NCBI RefSeq assembly: GCF_037975245.1
Contig: NC_092563.1
Location: 8,651,001-8,715,000 of the forward strand
DNA length: 64,000 nucleotides
From: Apostichopus japonicus
Taxonomy: Eukaryota > Echinodermata > Holothuroidea > Aspidochirotida > Stichopodidae
Direction of reading: 5' to 3'
This document shows, one piece after another, positions 13,117-25,943 of this stretch. The notes beneath the pieces are model-generated. The model did no database searches, was not told the DNA's origin, and saw only the letters and a list, made by a program, of their open reading frames with translations. The first letter of the stretch is position 1. The number at the start of each line of letters is the position of its first letter. The translations under genes were made by a program, and so were the position numbers.

Positions 13117-14483
13117 ATCTAAATATATATATAACACAATTTATACCAGGTTTAGAAAGCTATATCAATGTTAAAATAAGACTAATAAAATGCTAACCAT
13201 TCTTACGCCCAACTCATGGGTGTAGGCTCTTTATAAAACACACCACGTAATTATTATTAATTTATTTTGTTTTTGTAATCATATACGTCCATTTGATCCA
13301 CATAGGCTGTAGTGTAACATCTTTCAGCTTTCCTTCATCTATGGTAAATTACAACACAAGAGAGATAAAACAACAGGTTGTGTTTTTGTATCGTCAATGT
13401 TTATGTTTATAATTTAGTTTTTGTTTGTCATAGTTGTTCTTTTTGTTTTTCTTTGCCAACATTTATTTCAATATACTTTCCGCAAAGTAACAACATGTAA
13501 CGATATGTAATAAACCTTTGAAAACAGTCAAATAAAACTGACTGAATAGATATCATCTAAAAGTTATAGTATTTGTTCAAAAAGACATCTATCGTAAAAG
13601 TGAAATTACTACATACGAAAGAAAAAGTTTTTAAAGAATAATAAACCCTTAAACGATGGCAAAAGTGCAACAAAAAAAACCAGAAGAATTCGTCCTCAAA
13701 ATATGAATGTAAAGAGATATTATATGCGTAAAAATGCCGTTCGCTTCTCCTCTCAAGTGCATATAATTTTTCTCGAATTATTTCAAACACCATTAATAGA
13801 AGAAATTTCATTTAAGTTTCTATTGTTTTGAGGGAAAAAACTGTGTGATAACCATGCACTTTATTATAGGTTTTTAGTAGATGCAACGATAAAGCAGTTA
13901 CCTTTAATACCTAAATATCGTGTACAGTGTGTTTATATATAGTTCCTGACTTTTCGTACTTTGCTAAATAGTTCGTTGACAGGCCAACTCGTTAATTTGG
14001 TTGTAATTTAAAACAGTTTGCTAGTAGGATTTCTTTGAGTCATTAAACCCTTACATGATATAACAACTGCTAATACATTGTATGTAACATCTAGTCAACT
14101 CAACAACATTCTTGTCTTTCATTTTACTTTAAAGGTCTTTTTTTGGTGAGATTATTTAATTCGGAAATAAACCCAATTTTGAAATAATAAAAACAAAACA
14201 AAACGGAAGATGTGTAGTATTTGACTATTTTGTAATATTTCGAGATAACTAGCTTCAATTATTCACCGCAATTTGTCGCATTTCTATAAATGAAATTAAA
14301 ATCAATAATACGTTTCTGGTTGATTGATTGATTGGTGAAGCTGGATCAATCAATGATCCTGTCTTCGGTATTATGCTACCCAGTCAGATGATGGTCTCCA
14401 AAAGCTCACAGTGTTTAACAAGCATTCTACCACCGATATAAGAAAGACGTTATCCGCACAGCTGAGACACTGACTTGTCTAGG
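9581..14483. other. Long gene-free AT-rich stretch
   Basis: No gene is supported in almost 5 kb. It contains a (TA)n microsatellite at 11542-11583, a second AT microsatellite near 13088-13125, and homopolymer runs of G (11271-11282) and C (11671-11685 and near 12996). Small open frames are consistent with chance. Confidence 0.45.
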
Positions 14484-14491
14484 CCTGCTTA

Positions 14492-14863
14492 CAGTGGCGT
14501 AGGAAGGTACTTTTGAGTGGGGGGGGGCTGAAGACTGATGGCCGGCCTGGGGGAGGGGTCTAAGGGGAGGGGGTGTCCCCCTCCCCTTTGGATTTTTTTG
14601 CATTTCCAGATAGCCTCAGATGCAAGTTGGTGCAATATAGCACACTTCAACACCCACTCCATTTTGTAAACTTAATTTTGTATTTTCACCAGGCCTTAGA
14701 TGCAATTTGGTGCTCCAAATGAGATTTTTTTTCTCATTTGGAAATGAAAAAGGGGTTTTCTGACTTGCGAAGCGGGGGGGCGGAATGATAATTCCGCCCC
14801 TCCACATTTTTCACTGGGGGGGCTGGCGCCCCCCCCCCCAGCCCCCCGGTTCCTACGCCCTTG
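14492..14863 (+). mobile_element. hAT-type miniature element (MITE), 372 bp
   Basis: The element begins CAGTGGCGTAGGAAGG and ends GGTTCCTACGCCCTTG, an imperfect terminal inverted repeat. It is flanked on both sides by the 8-bp target duplication CCTGCTTA (14484-14491 and 14864-14871), which is diagnostic for hAT-type insertion. The interior has GGGGAGGGGG-TGT-CCCCCTCCCC, a strong hairpin, and no transposase. Two further copies lie at 32492 and 32893. Confidence 0.9.
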
Positions 14864-14871
14864 CCTGCTTA

Positions 14872-17800
14872 AATAATTCTCACAATGGATGGGATTAGTT
14901 TGTAGGATCAGGGGCCTTCAGGAAAGTACCTTGGGGAGGGGGGGGGGTAAGATTCTCTCATTGTTTTTGGCATGCTTCAATTTTGAGCCAGTATATTGAT
15001 GAAGTTGATTTTTTTGTTATGAACGTGCTCAACACATGTATAGGCTACAATACACACATTAGTCTGTCCACATCATACAGTAACATATCGGGTATCTATA
15101 CTATAACTCAGGGTCAACAGTGTCTAGTCCTGGCTTCTTCTCCTTAGTTTTCTTCTTTTCGGAAAAGAACTCTATTCCATACCTTTAATTTACATTATAA
15201 ACGTATATTTGGTAGTCCTTGGCATATTTGTTGTTACCACGGAAACGTGGTAGTGGTAGTCACTTACCTCTAACCATCGGTCAATAACGAAAAATGGAGA
15301 AGGGTATGGATTGGGGGGGTTGGGGATGGGGTGGGGTGTGGCGGGGGGGTTGTCTGCAGTGTAAATTATTTGATTTTAGATGAGTTTAATTACAGTCTTA
15401 CTGCCCAATTATGGTCCCGAAATGAATGCAAGGAACAATTCTTTGTTTTAAAATTGAACGACGTCTTTTTAGTAAAGGACCAAGTTTTTTTTTTTAGTAA
15501 ATCAGCATATTTTTAAAACTGCATTAAATATCCATTTAGAATTTCTGCATATTGTGCAAATACTTCGTTGACATTTGTTTTAGTATTGAATATCCGTCCA
15601 GATTTGTGAGTGCAAATATGAATATTTCATTCATATGATTCTTGCATATATCTTACCGGGACTAAATTTAAAAATAATAATAATAATACCCTAACCTTTT
15701 GTTTACATCTGAGAAGGCCTATACCTATTATCTCACATTTTTCCCCCAATGTTTTTGTTCTACGAATAAAAGGTACAAATTTTTAACATTTTTTTTTAAC
15801 GTATATTAAGTGAAAAATCAAAATTTGGGTAAACTTAAGAAAATGGTTTGGAAAAGCGAGAGAGAGAGAGAAGCGACAAAGTTTCGTTTATGATAGGAAA
15901 AACCAAAATAGGAAGGAAATTGTGGTAATAAGGGTAAAACAAAAATGTTGTCATGCAGTAGCCTACAAAGAAAGCACAACGGTGGAATGCCGGACGTATG
16001 TAAATTAAGTCGTTAATGATAAAGGGTTGTTGTATCAGCGGCGGTACCCTTTTATGTGGACTATGTCATCAAGATAATCGGCATATAGAACAACCTTTCA
16101 ACTAAGGCTTGTTGAAATAGGTCTGTGGATGTTGAAGCTTTTGTAAGTTGACTCGATATATTTGTCGTGAAATATTCTTTATGATTGCCGCTTGCCAAAG
16201 CGAAGGAATTAAATTGAGGTCAGCACACTTCAAAAAAAAAAAAAAAACTTGTTTCGAATAATTTTATTTCAATATTTTTTAAAGTACTTAAGTGACCAAT
16301 GGAGGTTATGAGATTACTTGCCTCTTTCTGTTCTAAAAGTCGATATAGCAAGCATTATTTTCTAAGAATTAAGTTGTGAATTAAGAGTTGAGTTGATTAT
16401 TTATAATTACTACATATACGTGGTGGGGGTGAGTGTGTGTGTGGGGGGGGGACTGGAGGGAAAGGGGGGTATAAGTAATTGTATATCCTATATAGTTGCC
16501 AGACGTTTAGATTTTATTTGCAAAAAAAATAAAATCGTCTGTTTTATTTCGACGATAATAGAAATAACATGCAAACTTGTTGTTATCAATAAGTGTTCTG
16601 GTCTTTATACGGGCTTCTATACTGGAATGCGATATGAGCATATTTTATTAAAGAAAAGCAGTATCATCATAATTGAGTTCTACCCTAATTCGGTACCAAT
16701 TTGTGGTGTAACTTCTCTTCCTCGTAGTTATCTCCCATCCGATCCTCCCGATCCCTTGTCACTCCCACTCCAGCGCTTCTATCTTCCTATGTGTACTCAC
16801 GCTTCTTCTGTGGGTGTTTAGTTTATGTTCACACGCTGGACATATAATTTTTGGGCAAAATTTTCGTCATTCTCGTGTCCGAGTTAAACATGATTTTCAC
16901 TGTGTGTGACTACTTCTGTTCGTGTTATTTCACAGTATTTAGGTTTTCCCTGTATTTTGCTCCCGATCGTTAACTTTGCAGCTTTTCAATTACTATCAAT
17001 GGAAAAAGAACAAATCCTCGACATTATCGTTTTGAAGAATTTCCACTGCAATTATTGCCCTCGTTTCGTACAGGAACAATGCGAAAATTTCACAATTGTA
17101 AGACGTCACGGATCTTGATCATAATGAGGTCAACGAGGTCAGATTCCCAACTGCATCGATACATTCCAGCCCCTTGACACTAAGACTGACCAAACGGTAA
17201 ATGATCATAGCGGTGATGTGCCAAGTGTAGTGTCACTCGTGCTTCCTATGAAAATGAGACTGCATACAGCTATGGATATGCACCGTATAACATACATGTG
17301 CCTCCGGTACATAAAAGTAATTCCAATTCTGAAACGAAACTGTATTTATTAAGTTTTAGTTGGTTCGTTGAAATAATTATACAATGTTATAGCTTTCCCA
17401 CTCCTAGTATTAGAGACATAACCTTGGTAGTAAATATTAGGCCCATTTTAAATTACCGAAGAGTACATGGATGGGATGGAAATAGGCTCTTACACAAAAC
17501 TACTATTTAATAAACGCTCAGAAAGGCGGCAACTCACAATTCAATTTGTATCCATTGTGAGATCCGTGTGTTTGTACATATGCATGGTTGTTCTCTTTTA
17601 CGCTGATCGAGAAAGTGGTCACTGTGTGGGCGACTTAGCGTAGCGGGTCAGAACTCGCGTACGCAAAGGAGGTCAGAGGGGGGGGGGCATGCCCCTAGCT
17701 CCCGCCTTCGTCGTCAGTCGGTAGACAGTGTTTCAGACTGGTGATTTTTGCATTAAGCTGGGAAGAATCGAACTACTACTACAAGTATTCTCCCTATCCC

Positions 17801-18634
17801 CACTTTTTTTCTAAGTATTTATTAGCAAAATCTTGCGTTTAGGCCTATTTACATTGTCCTAATTTATAATCTAAATATGTCACAGAATGTACCATTTGAC
17901 GTATAAACTCTTGCTTTTGTTTTCTCCTGGTATAGGACCCCAAACCCCAGAGTAGATAGGGACAGTGGGAATCTCGTGGATCCATCTATGCGCGTCACTA
18001 ATTAGATGGCGAGGCATTTGGCTTTTGGATCACAAGTGCCCAAATCTTCGGCGTTGTTGCGAACTCACATCGACACCTTTCGACTTTGAGTCATAGATAA
18101 TCCCGCCGTTTACCAGCGCTTCATTGAATTTCTTCACTTTGACATTCAGAGCACTGGACAGAAATCACATTGCGGCTAGCAACACCCGGTTATAAGAGTT
18201 AGCTTCAATGGTCTCAGTGCCCCCCCCCCCCCACTACGTAAAATTCTTCATTCGCCGCTGACCCGCAACAAATGCAGCCCGTACCTTAATCAGTCGCGGA
18301 AAATTTGGAATTTGTTACCCAAACTGTAATATTAATAATAATAATAATAATAATTCGAGTCATGTAACAGAACACATTTACGGTTGTTTTGGTTTCTCAA
18401 GGAGAAATAGTACTGAACATATTCCAGTATACTCTGTTATTTGTGTAGTTAAACATGTATTTTTTGAGTTCTTATGCAATGTACCTGTATATAACAGCAA
18501 TAGACTTGTCCTTCTGTTTTATTGTGAGAGTGGTAACTGTACATTTTGACGCTAACGGTAACCCACGATATGGTGTTTCACAATACAGTCACGACTTGAA
18601 TTCCGAGAACTTGTAAACGGATACATCACTTCAA
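14872..18634. other. Gene-free stretch
   Basis: No gene is supported. Open frames near 16393-16821 (142 codons) and 17298-17510 have no recognisable domain and begin in low-complexity GT-rich DNA. There are AAT microsatellites near 15674 and 18331-18353 and several poly-G and poly-C runs (14939-14948, near 17680 and near 18222). Confidence 0.45.
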
Positions 18635-18642
18635 ATCACGTG

Positions 18643-19494
18643 CATGGGCGGCGATCCGTACTTCCGAGTGGGGGGATATGACCTTGTTGACTATCTAAGC
18701 GTAGCGCCACCATGAGTTGGCGCGAAGCGTACAAGAAAATTTTGGGATTTACAAACCCTCTAGATGGCCGGAAACGGCACTTCCCAAGGTTTCCAAGCGG
18801 CATATACCCAACTTTAAAATAGGGATATCATGTCCGAAATATCTCATAATCAGGATCCAAAATACTTTTTTTTTAATTTCGGGTGTTATTTTGGGAAAAT
18901 TGCCCCTGTCAATCTTGGTTCAGGCGCTACTTTAGAATGTTCGAGAGCTCTTTTATATTATTCGATGAAGAAAATGGCCTCATGCAGGCTATTATAGGCC
19001 TATACACATTCAATACACGATTACACATAGTTAGGCCTACATTCCTAGGTACCGATTGCTGGGGCATCCAGGTGAAACGTGTATTAAGCATTACCCTGGT
19101 AACATGAGATTCTCAGCGGTTCGAGGGAACATGTACGTGTGTAGGCCTATTAAAGGGCCTATATGAATACTATGAGGGTGCATATATGTACTATATCAAT
19201 ACCGTGGGCGCAATAATACATTTTGTTGTTATAGGGCCAATGAAGCCTAAAGTCAACTATTCTTGCTTTATAAAGACGGTTTATTTGAAAAGATCGCACT
19301 GCGTTTATGGTAGGTGAGAAATGAAGCTAAAAAAGAGCCGTACATTCACGATGATGCATATAAAGGCATGAAAATATTCTTATCCCTGGCATTTGGTGGG
19401 GGGGGGGGGATATGGTGTATTACATCCCCTCCACCCATTTTCATGGGGGGATATATCCCCCCTTCCCCCCCCCCCCCCAGGATCGCCGCCCATG
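18643..19494 (+). mobile_element. hAT-like non-autonomous element, 852 bp
   Basis: The ends are exact inverted repeats: CATGGGCGGCGATCC at 18643 and GGATCGCCGCCCATG ending at 19494. They are bounded by an 8-bp target duplication ATCACGTG (18635-18642 and 19495-19502). The TIR sequence differs from the CAGTGGCGTAG family, so this is another family. No transposase is recognisable; three short open frames inside are not convincing. It contains several poly-G/poly-C tracts and TAGGCCTA-like palindromes. Confidence 0.85.
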
Positions 19495-19502
19495 ATCACG
19501 TG

Positions 19503-20578
19503 AATAAATGTTAACCTTCTACAGCAACTCTCCGTATCAACAGCTCTCATCCAATTATACGACACGCCCCTCATTCTTTGTGGAAATTTGATTGGTTGAT
19601 ATCGTTGACGCTCTGAATTGAGCTTTAGGTTGGGCTACGTATTATATGAGTATGAAATAATAAAACTAAGATAACAAGATGAACTAGTTAATCATTGTGC
19701 ATCAGGTTCCTATCAGTTTGGGATATTTTTGATCTGCCTTCATTTCTTGGAACGAAAGTTCTTGGGGGAAAAAAACCCCGAAAAAGCCGGAAGAAACAGA
19801 AGGGATAAAGGTAAGCTGACATTGAATGCTTATATTTGTCAATATCGTTTAGAGTGACCCTGAAGAAAGACTTAAAATCTAATTCAACATTTTCCAGTGT
19901 AGTTTGTTTGGTCATAAATTGTCTTGCTACTATCTTTTGAAACGTATCACCGTAAGTATTCACCATACCAACAGTGGAAACGACAGCACGTCCCTAAGTT
20001 GTTTTGCGACGACTCGCATGATCATATAATGTTTCAAGTTTGTAACCCGAAATTTCCAGTGATTCGAGTACAAACTTACAGACACTTACTGAAACTTATC
20101 ATCAGAGACTGTTTCAATCACAGATATTTTTTTCATATAATACAAAGACAATTTCGAGGAGTATTTTAAGATGCTCAAACTGCAATAATCATGCATGGCA
20201 AAGATTCTAAGCCTACTACGATTTTTTCACTAATTAGAGAATATTTCAGTAATTAACGCGAGACGATTCGAATATAGTCGGGCAACCCATTCTTGGGTCT
20301 GCAGCACACACAAACAGTGTTAGTTAGGAGTAACATATCAACTTAGTGAAAGATTTAGTGAAATTTAGTAACATATAAATTTAGTCAAACACGAATTACG
20401 GTCACTGTTCTTTTTTTAAGTTTTCGACTAACGACTTCAATACGTCGTTTCAGATTCCTTGAGACAATAATTTCGTCCATATTTCTACAAATGCACCGAA
20501 CGATCCGAACCATATACCAGCGTAGCCTTTTTTTATTTCAAATAAATTTGCTATAAACTGACTACATTTTTATTGCAG
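19503..20578. other. Upstream region/intron of the 20637 gene
   Basis: No coding exon is recognised. The stretch ends in a good 3' splice site (TTTTTATTGCAG, AG at 20577-20578), so at least its 3' part is probably an intron following an unlocated 5' UTR exon of the gene starting at 20637. Confidence 0.45.
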
Positions 20579-20636
20579 GAGGATTACATCGAAGTTCTTT
20601 GAACAGATTGTCTTTTTAACAACCATACCCCTCACC

Positions 20637-22671
20637 ATGGCTCCTTTGTATGTTGGTATTGTTGTTTTCATGCTTGCTGTCGGCGTTAAGGTAGCAGATC
20701 AGCTGCCGGATAAATGCACTGTTGAATGGGAAATCGACTGGAGTCGACAACCACCAGAACTGTCTATGGTAAACACTTTTGACCAACCCGGTGAAATCAT
20801 AGCAGGAAAGGAACCTGTAACTTTTTCGGGATTGTTAGAATTCGTTGGACTTTTATGGAACGCCAACTCCCCTCTCGAGGTTGCCGGCTTCGTATGCAAG
20901 GACTATGGGCCATACATCAACGCATTGTTGGACGAAGAAATGTACGGTTCATACTCATACGGCTTTATGACCAAGGATATGTTCAAGGCAGAGTGTAATG
21001 AAGTTGTTTCATCACTCAGGGACAGGTTAGATTTCGACATTAACGAAGATTGTATCAGTTCAATAAATGGGTTTGAAAGCCAGATAACTGATTTGGTAAG
21101 AAATATGGTAGCCTTTGACGAAATATGTCCAAACTTCGATGAAGATAGCGTGAACCTGGATTTCATCGAACCAGAATGTTCACTACTAGCCATTGCCATG
21201 AATAACATTTTCGATCTGGCGGATAAAGCATCACAAATAGCGTTCAGTCAGTTAGATTGGCTTGGTCCTTCCGCGTTCTCATCAGATCTTTATGGCTTTT
21301 GTTCCGAATTCAAACTATTGAGTACTATGCAGATTGATGACATTTTGGACCAGTGGAAGGCAATGGAAACGTTTTTAGTTGCTAGCGTTTTGGAATACTT
21401 CGACAAATATAACGGATGTGACGCCTTAGATGACTCCATTCTCCAGATTATTGACAAAGCTCTGTTTTCGGATCAGAAGCGGGGTCTCTGTGATAGCTTA
21501 GCAGATACTTCTTCTGCTGAAGATTACAAGGATCTGGCGGCCGACATTGCGGGAACTTTGTTTTCAGCACCTGTCGATAAAGAGCAGTGTCTTAATGTCT
21601 TGGAATTTGTGGATTTGGTAGAGGTGGTGGATTCGGACAATGCCCTATCGATACATAAACTAATAGAATTGGTAACGAGTTTTGATCTTTCTGCGAAGGC
21701 TGATCGACAAGTTTTCTGCACCTGGGTCACTCGATCTCTTTCTAGCGAATATCAATACACTCCATCGGCTTACTTCTTTCCCGCTGGCGAGGATTTAAGT
21801 TCCTGGACTCCATTTGTCGAACCCGGAGTTATACTGCCAGATTTCACTTTTACGGATGCTGTTGACGTTTTGGGAGCCTTCTCCAGATCTAACACTCTTG
21901 CAGATGGCGCAGTCGTGCTCTGCACTGTACTCGAACGTTTTCTGACGCAACTTTCAGGAACGAATGATGCGGAGCTCGTCTGTGATGCATTCCGTGCCGG
22001 CGATACAGCCAGAGTTGAATACCTATGTCGGGATGTGCTGATACAATATTACGGAAGTACAGATTCCATGTTGCCTTCTCTGAGAGTTCTAACGCTTTGG
22101 GATTTACTTGTAATTCAGGTCGACATGGTAAGAAAGCTCTTCAACTTGCAGTCTGTCAACCTGAATGAAGTCTGTCAAGCCGCGGATGACTTCTACAAGT
22201 CCGATAACAATCTTCAAACCATCGTAACTGACACACTCAGTGCCTATGCTGCTGAAGTGCTGCCAATTGTTAACGATATATGCAATGATTATGATTCGGT
22301 CATAGAGTTTCTTAAATCGAATTCGTATCTCAGCGATGACGAATTCGCAGATTATGTTGATGGATTTTCTCAATTAATGTTAACACATGTTGGGTTTGCT
22401 AACCGCAATGATCTTTGCAAGAAAATCTCCAGTGGGGTCTCGGCATCGACTGGTCGTGCAGAGGACGAGTTAACTTCGTTCTTTGTGCAAGAAAGCCTCA
22501 GGTTCCTGACGGATGAAAGACGTTGCGTTGACGTAATCGAAAAGGCCTCACTCATCATGAGAGAAATCACTGGTGAACACCTTGCCATATACATGTATGA
22601 GGTCACTGGTTATGACGATGCAGCAACTCTTTGTCATTCTACCGCCTCATTCTTTGAGGACGTATGTACAG
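20637..22671 (+). CDS. Exon 1 of the secreted Cys-repeat protein
   Basis: Carries the signal peptide and the whole ectodomain, 678 codons plus one base (phase 1). The 3' splice site upstream (exon start 20579) implies an untranslated first exon elsewhere. Such a long single coding exon is unusual for an animal repeat protein. Confidence 0.85.
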
Positions 22672-24781
22672 GTGAGACGTAAACAGTAATAAAAGTAAAA
22701 AAATTGTCGAATTGATCAAAATAATCATAGAATTATGTAGAGCACAGGTGGGCAAAAGTGCGCAGTCTGATACTCTCTGCGGCTGCGAGAAAAAAAAAAT
22801 TAAAATTCATTTAATGCGGCCGGTACAAAATATCACAAATATGTCCTGTAGAAGTTTTCAAAAATGCCAAGGTTCGTTACATGTACATTGCGAATTAAGA
22901 ACTTCCTGAGATTGTATTTGACCACATGGCGTAAGATTCCCATTTCACTAGATACCACCAAGTGCTGTGGTCCGCCTGTAAGACACAATTTGCGTGCGGG
23001 TCCGCCGGCAAGATCCATGTAGTGCCCGCCCCTGATTTAGAGGTGTACTTAGGTTTACTCGAAAATCGACGAGTGCCATCTTCTATTAAAAATTTGGTTT
23101 CGACTCCTACATAAGATATCATTAGGGAGTTTTGAGTTTTTGTTCCTGTTTGATCAACGGTGAATTTGGATCAATTATACTATGTGAGATATCTTGTTCA
23201 TGGCAATATTGTGACTCAGTTGTTTCCTTCATAATGTGCAGTTAATATGTTACCTCAAACAGGTATGTAGCGTATACATATGAAACAGGATATGTATTTT
23301 GCACTGTTTAGGTAACGTTGTAACGCTATCCATTTTAAGGACAAAGTAATAGAACGAGAAATCCAATGCATTAAAAGAGGAACCATGTCCTTCTGCAAGA
23401 GTACGATACCCAAAACAACGCGACGGTATCATACTGATAATAAAGCACATATTAAAGCAGCATTTTGCGTTTGGTCGCCGTTTTCTACTTTTTTGACATG
23501 TCCGTCGAGTTTTTTTACATCAATCACAAAACAGCAAACTAAGATATTAGCCAAGTTTTTCTCTGCCAACAACGTTAATTGGCGAGTAATTAAGGATATT
23601 TTCAGAATATGAGAAAACTGTCCACGACAAATTCCACACATCAAATTAATCGCATACACTTCCCCCAAACCCACTAGTTTGAATTCAACCAATCAGAGAT
23701 GCAGCTTTAGCTATGAGCCGTTGCTAAAAATAGATTCAAGACTTTGCGTTGGTACAACCAGGGAGTTGTTCAGGAACTCCCTGGTACAACTGCCATATAG
23801 ACTGTACACAAATCAAGGATGGTGTTGTATTACGTTATGGTCAATGACGTTCGTAGTGTTTAAATATTCAAATTATGGGCGAGGTTTATTGGGATCCCAA
23901 CGGAAAATATCTTGGAGAAGTTGCAAATTTTTCGACTTTCATGCCGCCATTTGAAGTAAGATTTAAATAGATAAGCTAATTATGTATATCGTTATGGCAT
24001 AGTGGAGTCGGTGAGGTTGAGAAAAGTCATAGAAAAGGACGCAAAATGCTGCTTTAAGTTGGCACACTCTTAAAGATATATGTATACTATAGTTTATTTG
24101 TAATATCGGTCCTCCAAACTATAGTGTAGTAATATGCACTAGTTTATTTGTAATGTCGGCCCTCCAAACTATAGAGTATAGTGATATGCACTGGTTTTCT
24201 TTACAATTTCGGCTTTACAAACGAGTCCATGAAGTTGAGGGTAAGAAATCCGAAAAAGTAAGTAGTCAGGACCATTGACAATGTTGTAAGCACACGAAAT
24301 CTAAGATTTACGTATCCAAAGTTTCTGTTTTGTTTATTTTCGATTAACTTTCCCTGCGGAAGTTTATCATGAAAAGCTCTATGAGGTATAATTATATGTT
24401 TTATTTGACAACGTTTCAAAGAGTTTGACTTATTTGATGCATTTTTGGTAGTTTCATGTGAAGTTAGGTTTGCAGCGAGAAACCTTCCAATGTTAGTGTA
24501 TCAGAAGCATTAAAGGAGCCGTCCACATGAAGAAGCCTTTCAATCTTTAATTTTTTCTGAGAGTTCCAACATTTATAGCTAGTTTGTGATTTTATCGGGC
24601 ATTGCTTCATAAGCATTTGTCTTTGTATCATTTCCTTTTTAGTTTAGACCTCCATCGAGAGGAATACAATTATACAACCCCTTTGTCTTTTCATACAGAT
24701 GGAAGTGCAGCTACTCTTATGCATGTCTCTCCATATGTGTTGGTTGCCGCGGTAATATCATCCATATTGGCCAACTGCTAA
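20637..24781 (+). CDS. Secreted, probably GPI-anchored Cys-containing helical-repeat protein (unrecognised family)
   Basis: I do not recognise this protein. Seen: exon 1 (20637-22671) starts at ATG in a good context (CTCACCATGG) 58 bp after a 3' splice site. It encodes a hydrophobic leader (residues 2-20), then about 655 residues that are acidic, apparently mostly helical, and contain 20 cysteines. Cysteines recur at spacings of about 33-44 residues, often in the context (L/F/I/V)C followed by an amphipathic helix, suggesting divergent tandem modules of about 75 aa, each with two cysteines. The open frame would run 8 codons past an excellent donor (ACAG|GTGAGA at 22671/22672). Joining this to exon 2 (24699-24781) keeps the frame and adds a Ser/Ala site, a short spacer and a hydrophobic end (VLVAAVISSILANC-stop), the layout of a GPI-anchor signal. 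Total 705 aa. Inferred location: extracellular face of the plasma membrane. Function unknown. Confidence 0.8.
22743..23034. mobile_element. Possible decayed hAT-type MITE in the intron
   Basis: The left end (CACAGGTGGGCAAAAGTG) and right end (CACTACATGG reading inward after CAGGGGCGGG on the minus strand) are imperfect inverted repeats. The flanks ATGTAGAG (22735-22742) and ATTTAGAG (23035-23042) match at 7 of 8 positions. No coding capacity. Old and uncertain. Confidence 0.35.
23757..23787. repeat. Short perfect hairpin
   Basis: ACCAGGGAGTT is followed by a short loop and then AACTCCCTGGT, an 11-bp stem that can form in RNA of either strand. It lies in the intron of the secreted-protein gene. 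Confidence 0.6.
24091..24225 (+). repeat. 50-bp tandem repeat, about 2.6 copies
   Basis: AGTTTATTTGTAAT-ATCGG-TCCTCCAAACTATAG recurs at 24091 and 24141, with a more diverged third copy from about 24192. No function is visible. Confidence 0.65.
24699..24781 (+). CDS. Exon 2: GPI-signal-like tail of the secreted protein
   Basis: Acceptor CTTTTCATACAG ends at 24698. In phase 1 the exon reads DGSAATLMHVSPY followed by a 12-residue hydrophobic stretch and stop at 24779-24781. Five bases after the stop there is a strong donor (CTG|GTAAGT), and a poly(A) signal AATAAA lies at 24820-24825. The 3' UTR could be spliced or could end just downstream. Confidence 0.65.
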
Positions 24782-24825
24782 ACTGGTAAGTTTAATTTAC
24801 CTTAATAAGAAACAATTCAAATAAA

Positions 24826-25243
24826 CTATAAGTACCCCATAATTATAAATCCTATGGTGATTTAAAGTAAGGAGTTCTGTACTCGATATGATGGATGTAT
24901 AACCAAACTACATTTTGAGGGTGAGCAACCATTGTAAATCATTTTGACAGCAAATGCAATGGTGGCAACTATTTGAGTCTATACGTTGACTGCCATCGTG
25001 GGCACTCTAGTGTTCGCGGTGATTACCGTAAAAATCCCCTCATATGTATCTACCGTAGATCCAGGAGGAAAGAATGAGTGAGGTTGTAGGTGTTCCTTTT
25101 GGCTAACACATTTCTGTTTCTCACTAGCAGATCTTGAGGGCATATAATGGCAAAGTAGAATTACATAGAATGACTCTTCTTTCTTTCAACACCATCACAA
25201 AGTGGCGTACATGTTAGTGGGGTATAGTAGAAAACCGCGCCCT
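24826..25243. other. Gene-free stretch
   Basis: Immediate 3' flank of the secreted-protein gene. Nothing else recognised. Confidence 0.4.
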
Positions 25244-25943
25244 GTGGGACGCGAATATTTTTTCCCCAAACTGAACTGACACTGAAATGATTTCCTCGAT
25301 TCTAATTGGCTCTCAGCGAGCCAATAGGTTTCCGTACGTATACGTTTAAAGGACACAGACTTATCGACAAATGCCTTTTTGGTGTACACTCACTGGCTGG
25401 CACACACTCGCTCGCCGTCTTCATGGCCACTGCATATTCGACTAGGCCTATCATGATTCATTGACTGAATACATGTTGAATTTGATTATAAAACTATTGA
25501 AAGTATCGCAACTCCGAATGTACACAAACACCTCGTACATATGTACATCGGCTACATGTATACAATTACAAATGCTCTGTTTTATTGTGCTGCATACTAT
25601 ACACAGAACAATAGGCTACATTACATGTGTTGTGTAGAGAGGAGTCAAGCGAGTAAACAAACGATCGAGGACCGCCTATAATGGGCGCAGTAGTTGGGAG
25701 TAGTTTCTTCATTGTGTTAAGAACACTATATACTTTCGTTCATATATACCTACCAAAAGTTTTGGAAATTTGTTAATGTGAATATCTTGAATATTTTCGT
25801 GTTGATCATACTGATATCGACAGAGTATGGAGGGATCCATATTGAATACCAAAGTATATCACGTGCTCGCTGAGAGCCAATCAGAATCGAGGAAATAATG
25901 TCAGTGTCAGTTCAGTTTGGGAAAAAAATATTCGCGTGCGGGA
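25244..25943. mobile_element. Foldback element with about 78-bp inverted arms
   Basis: The arm at 25244-25321 (GTGGGACGCGAATATT ... TGGCTCTCAGCGAGC) reappears as its reverse complement at 25865-25943 with only a few differences. The arms enclose about 540 bp that includes TAGGCCTA and CTATAATG(G) motifs but no transposase. I could not define a target duplication, so the true ends are uncertain. It could be a MITE, a foldback element or an inverted duplication. Confidence 0.55.

Noticed and set aside
16393-16821. 142-codon plus-strand open frame
   Set aside because: Low-complexity start (GT and G runs), no domain, no splice context, composition like the surrounding DNA.
17640-18280. Possible DNA element bounded by GCGGGTCAG and CTGACCCGC
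   Set aside because: Only about 9 bp of inverted match and no matching 8-bp flanks.
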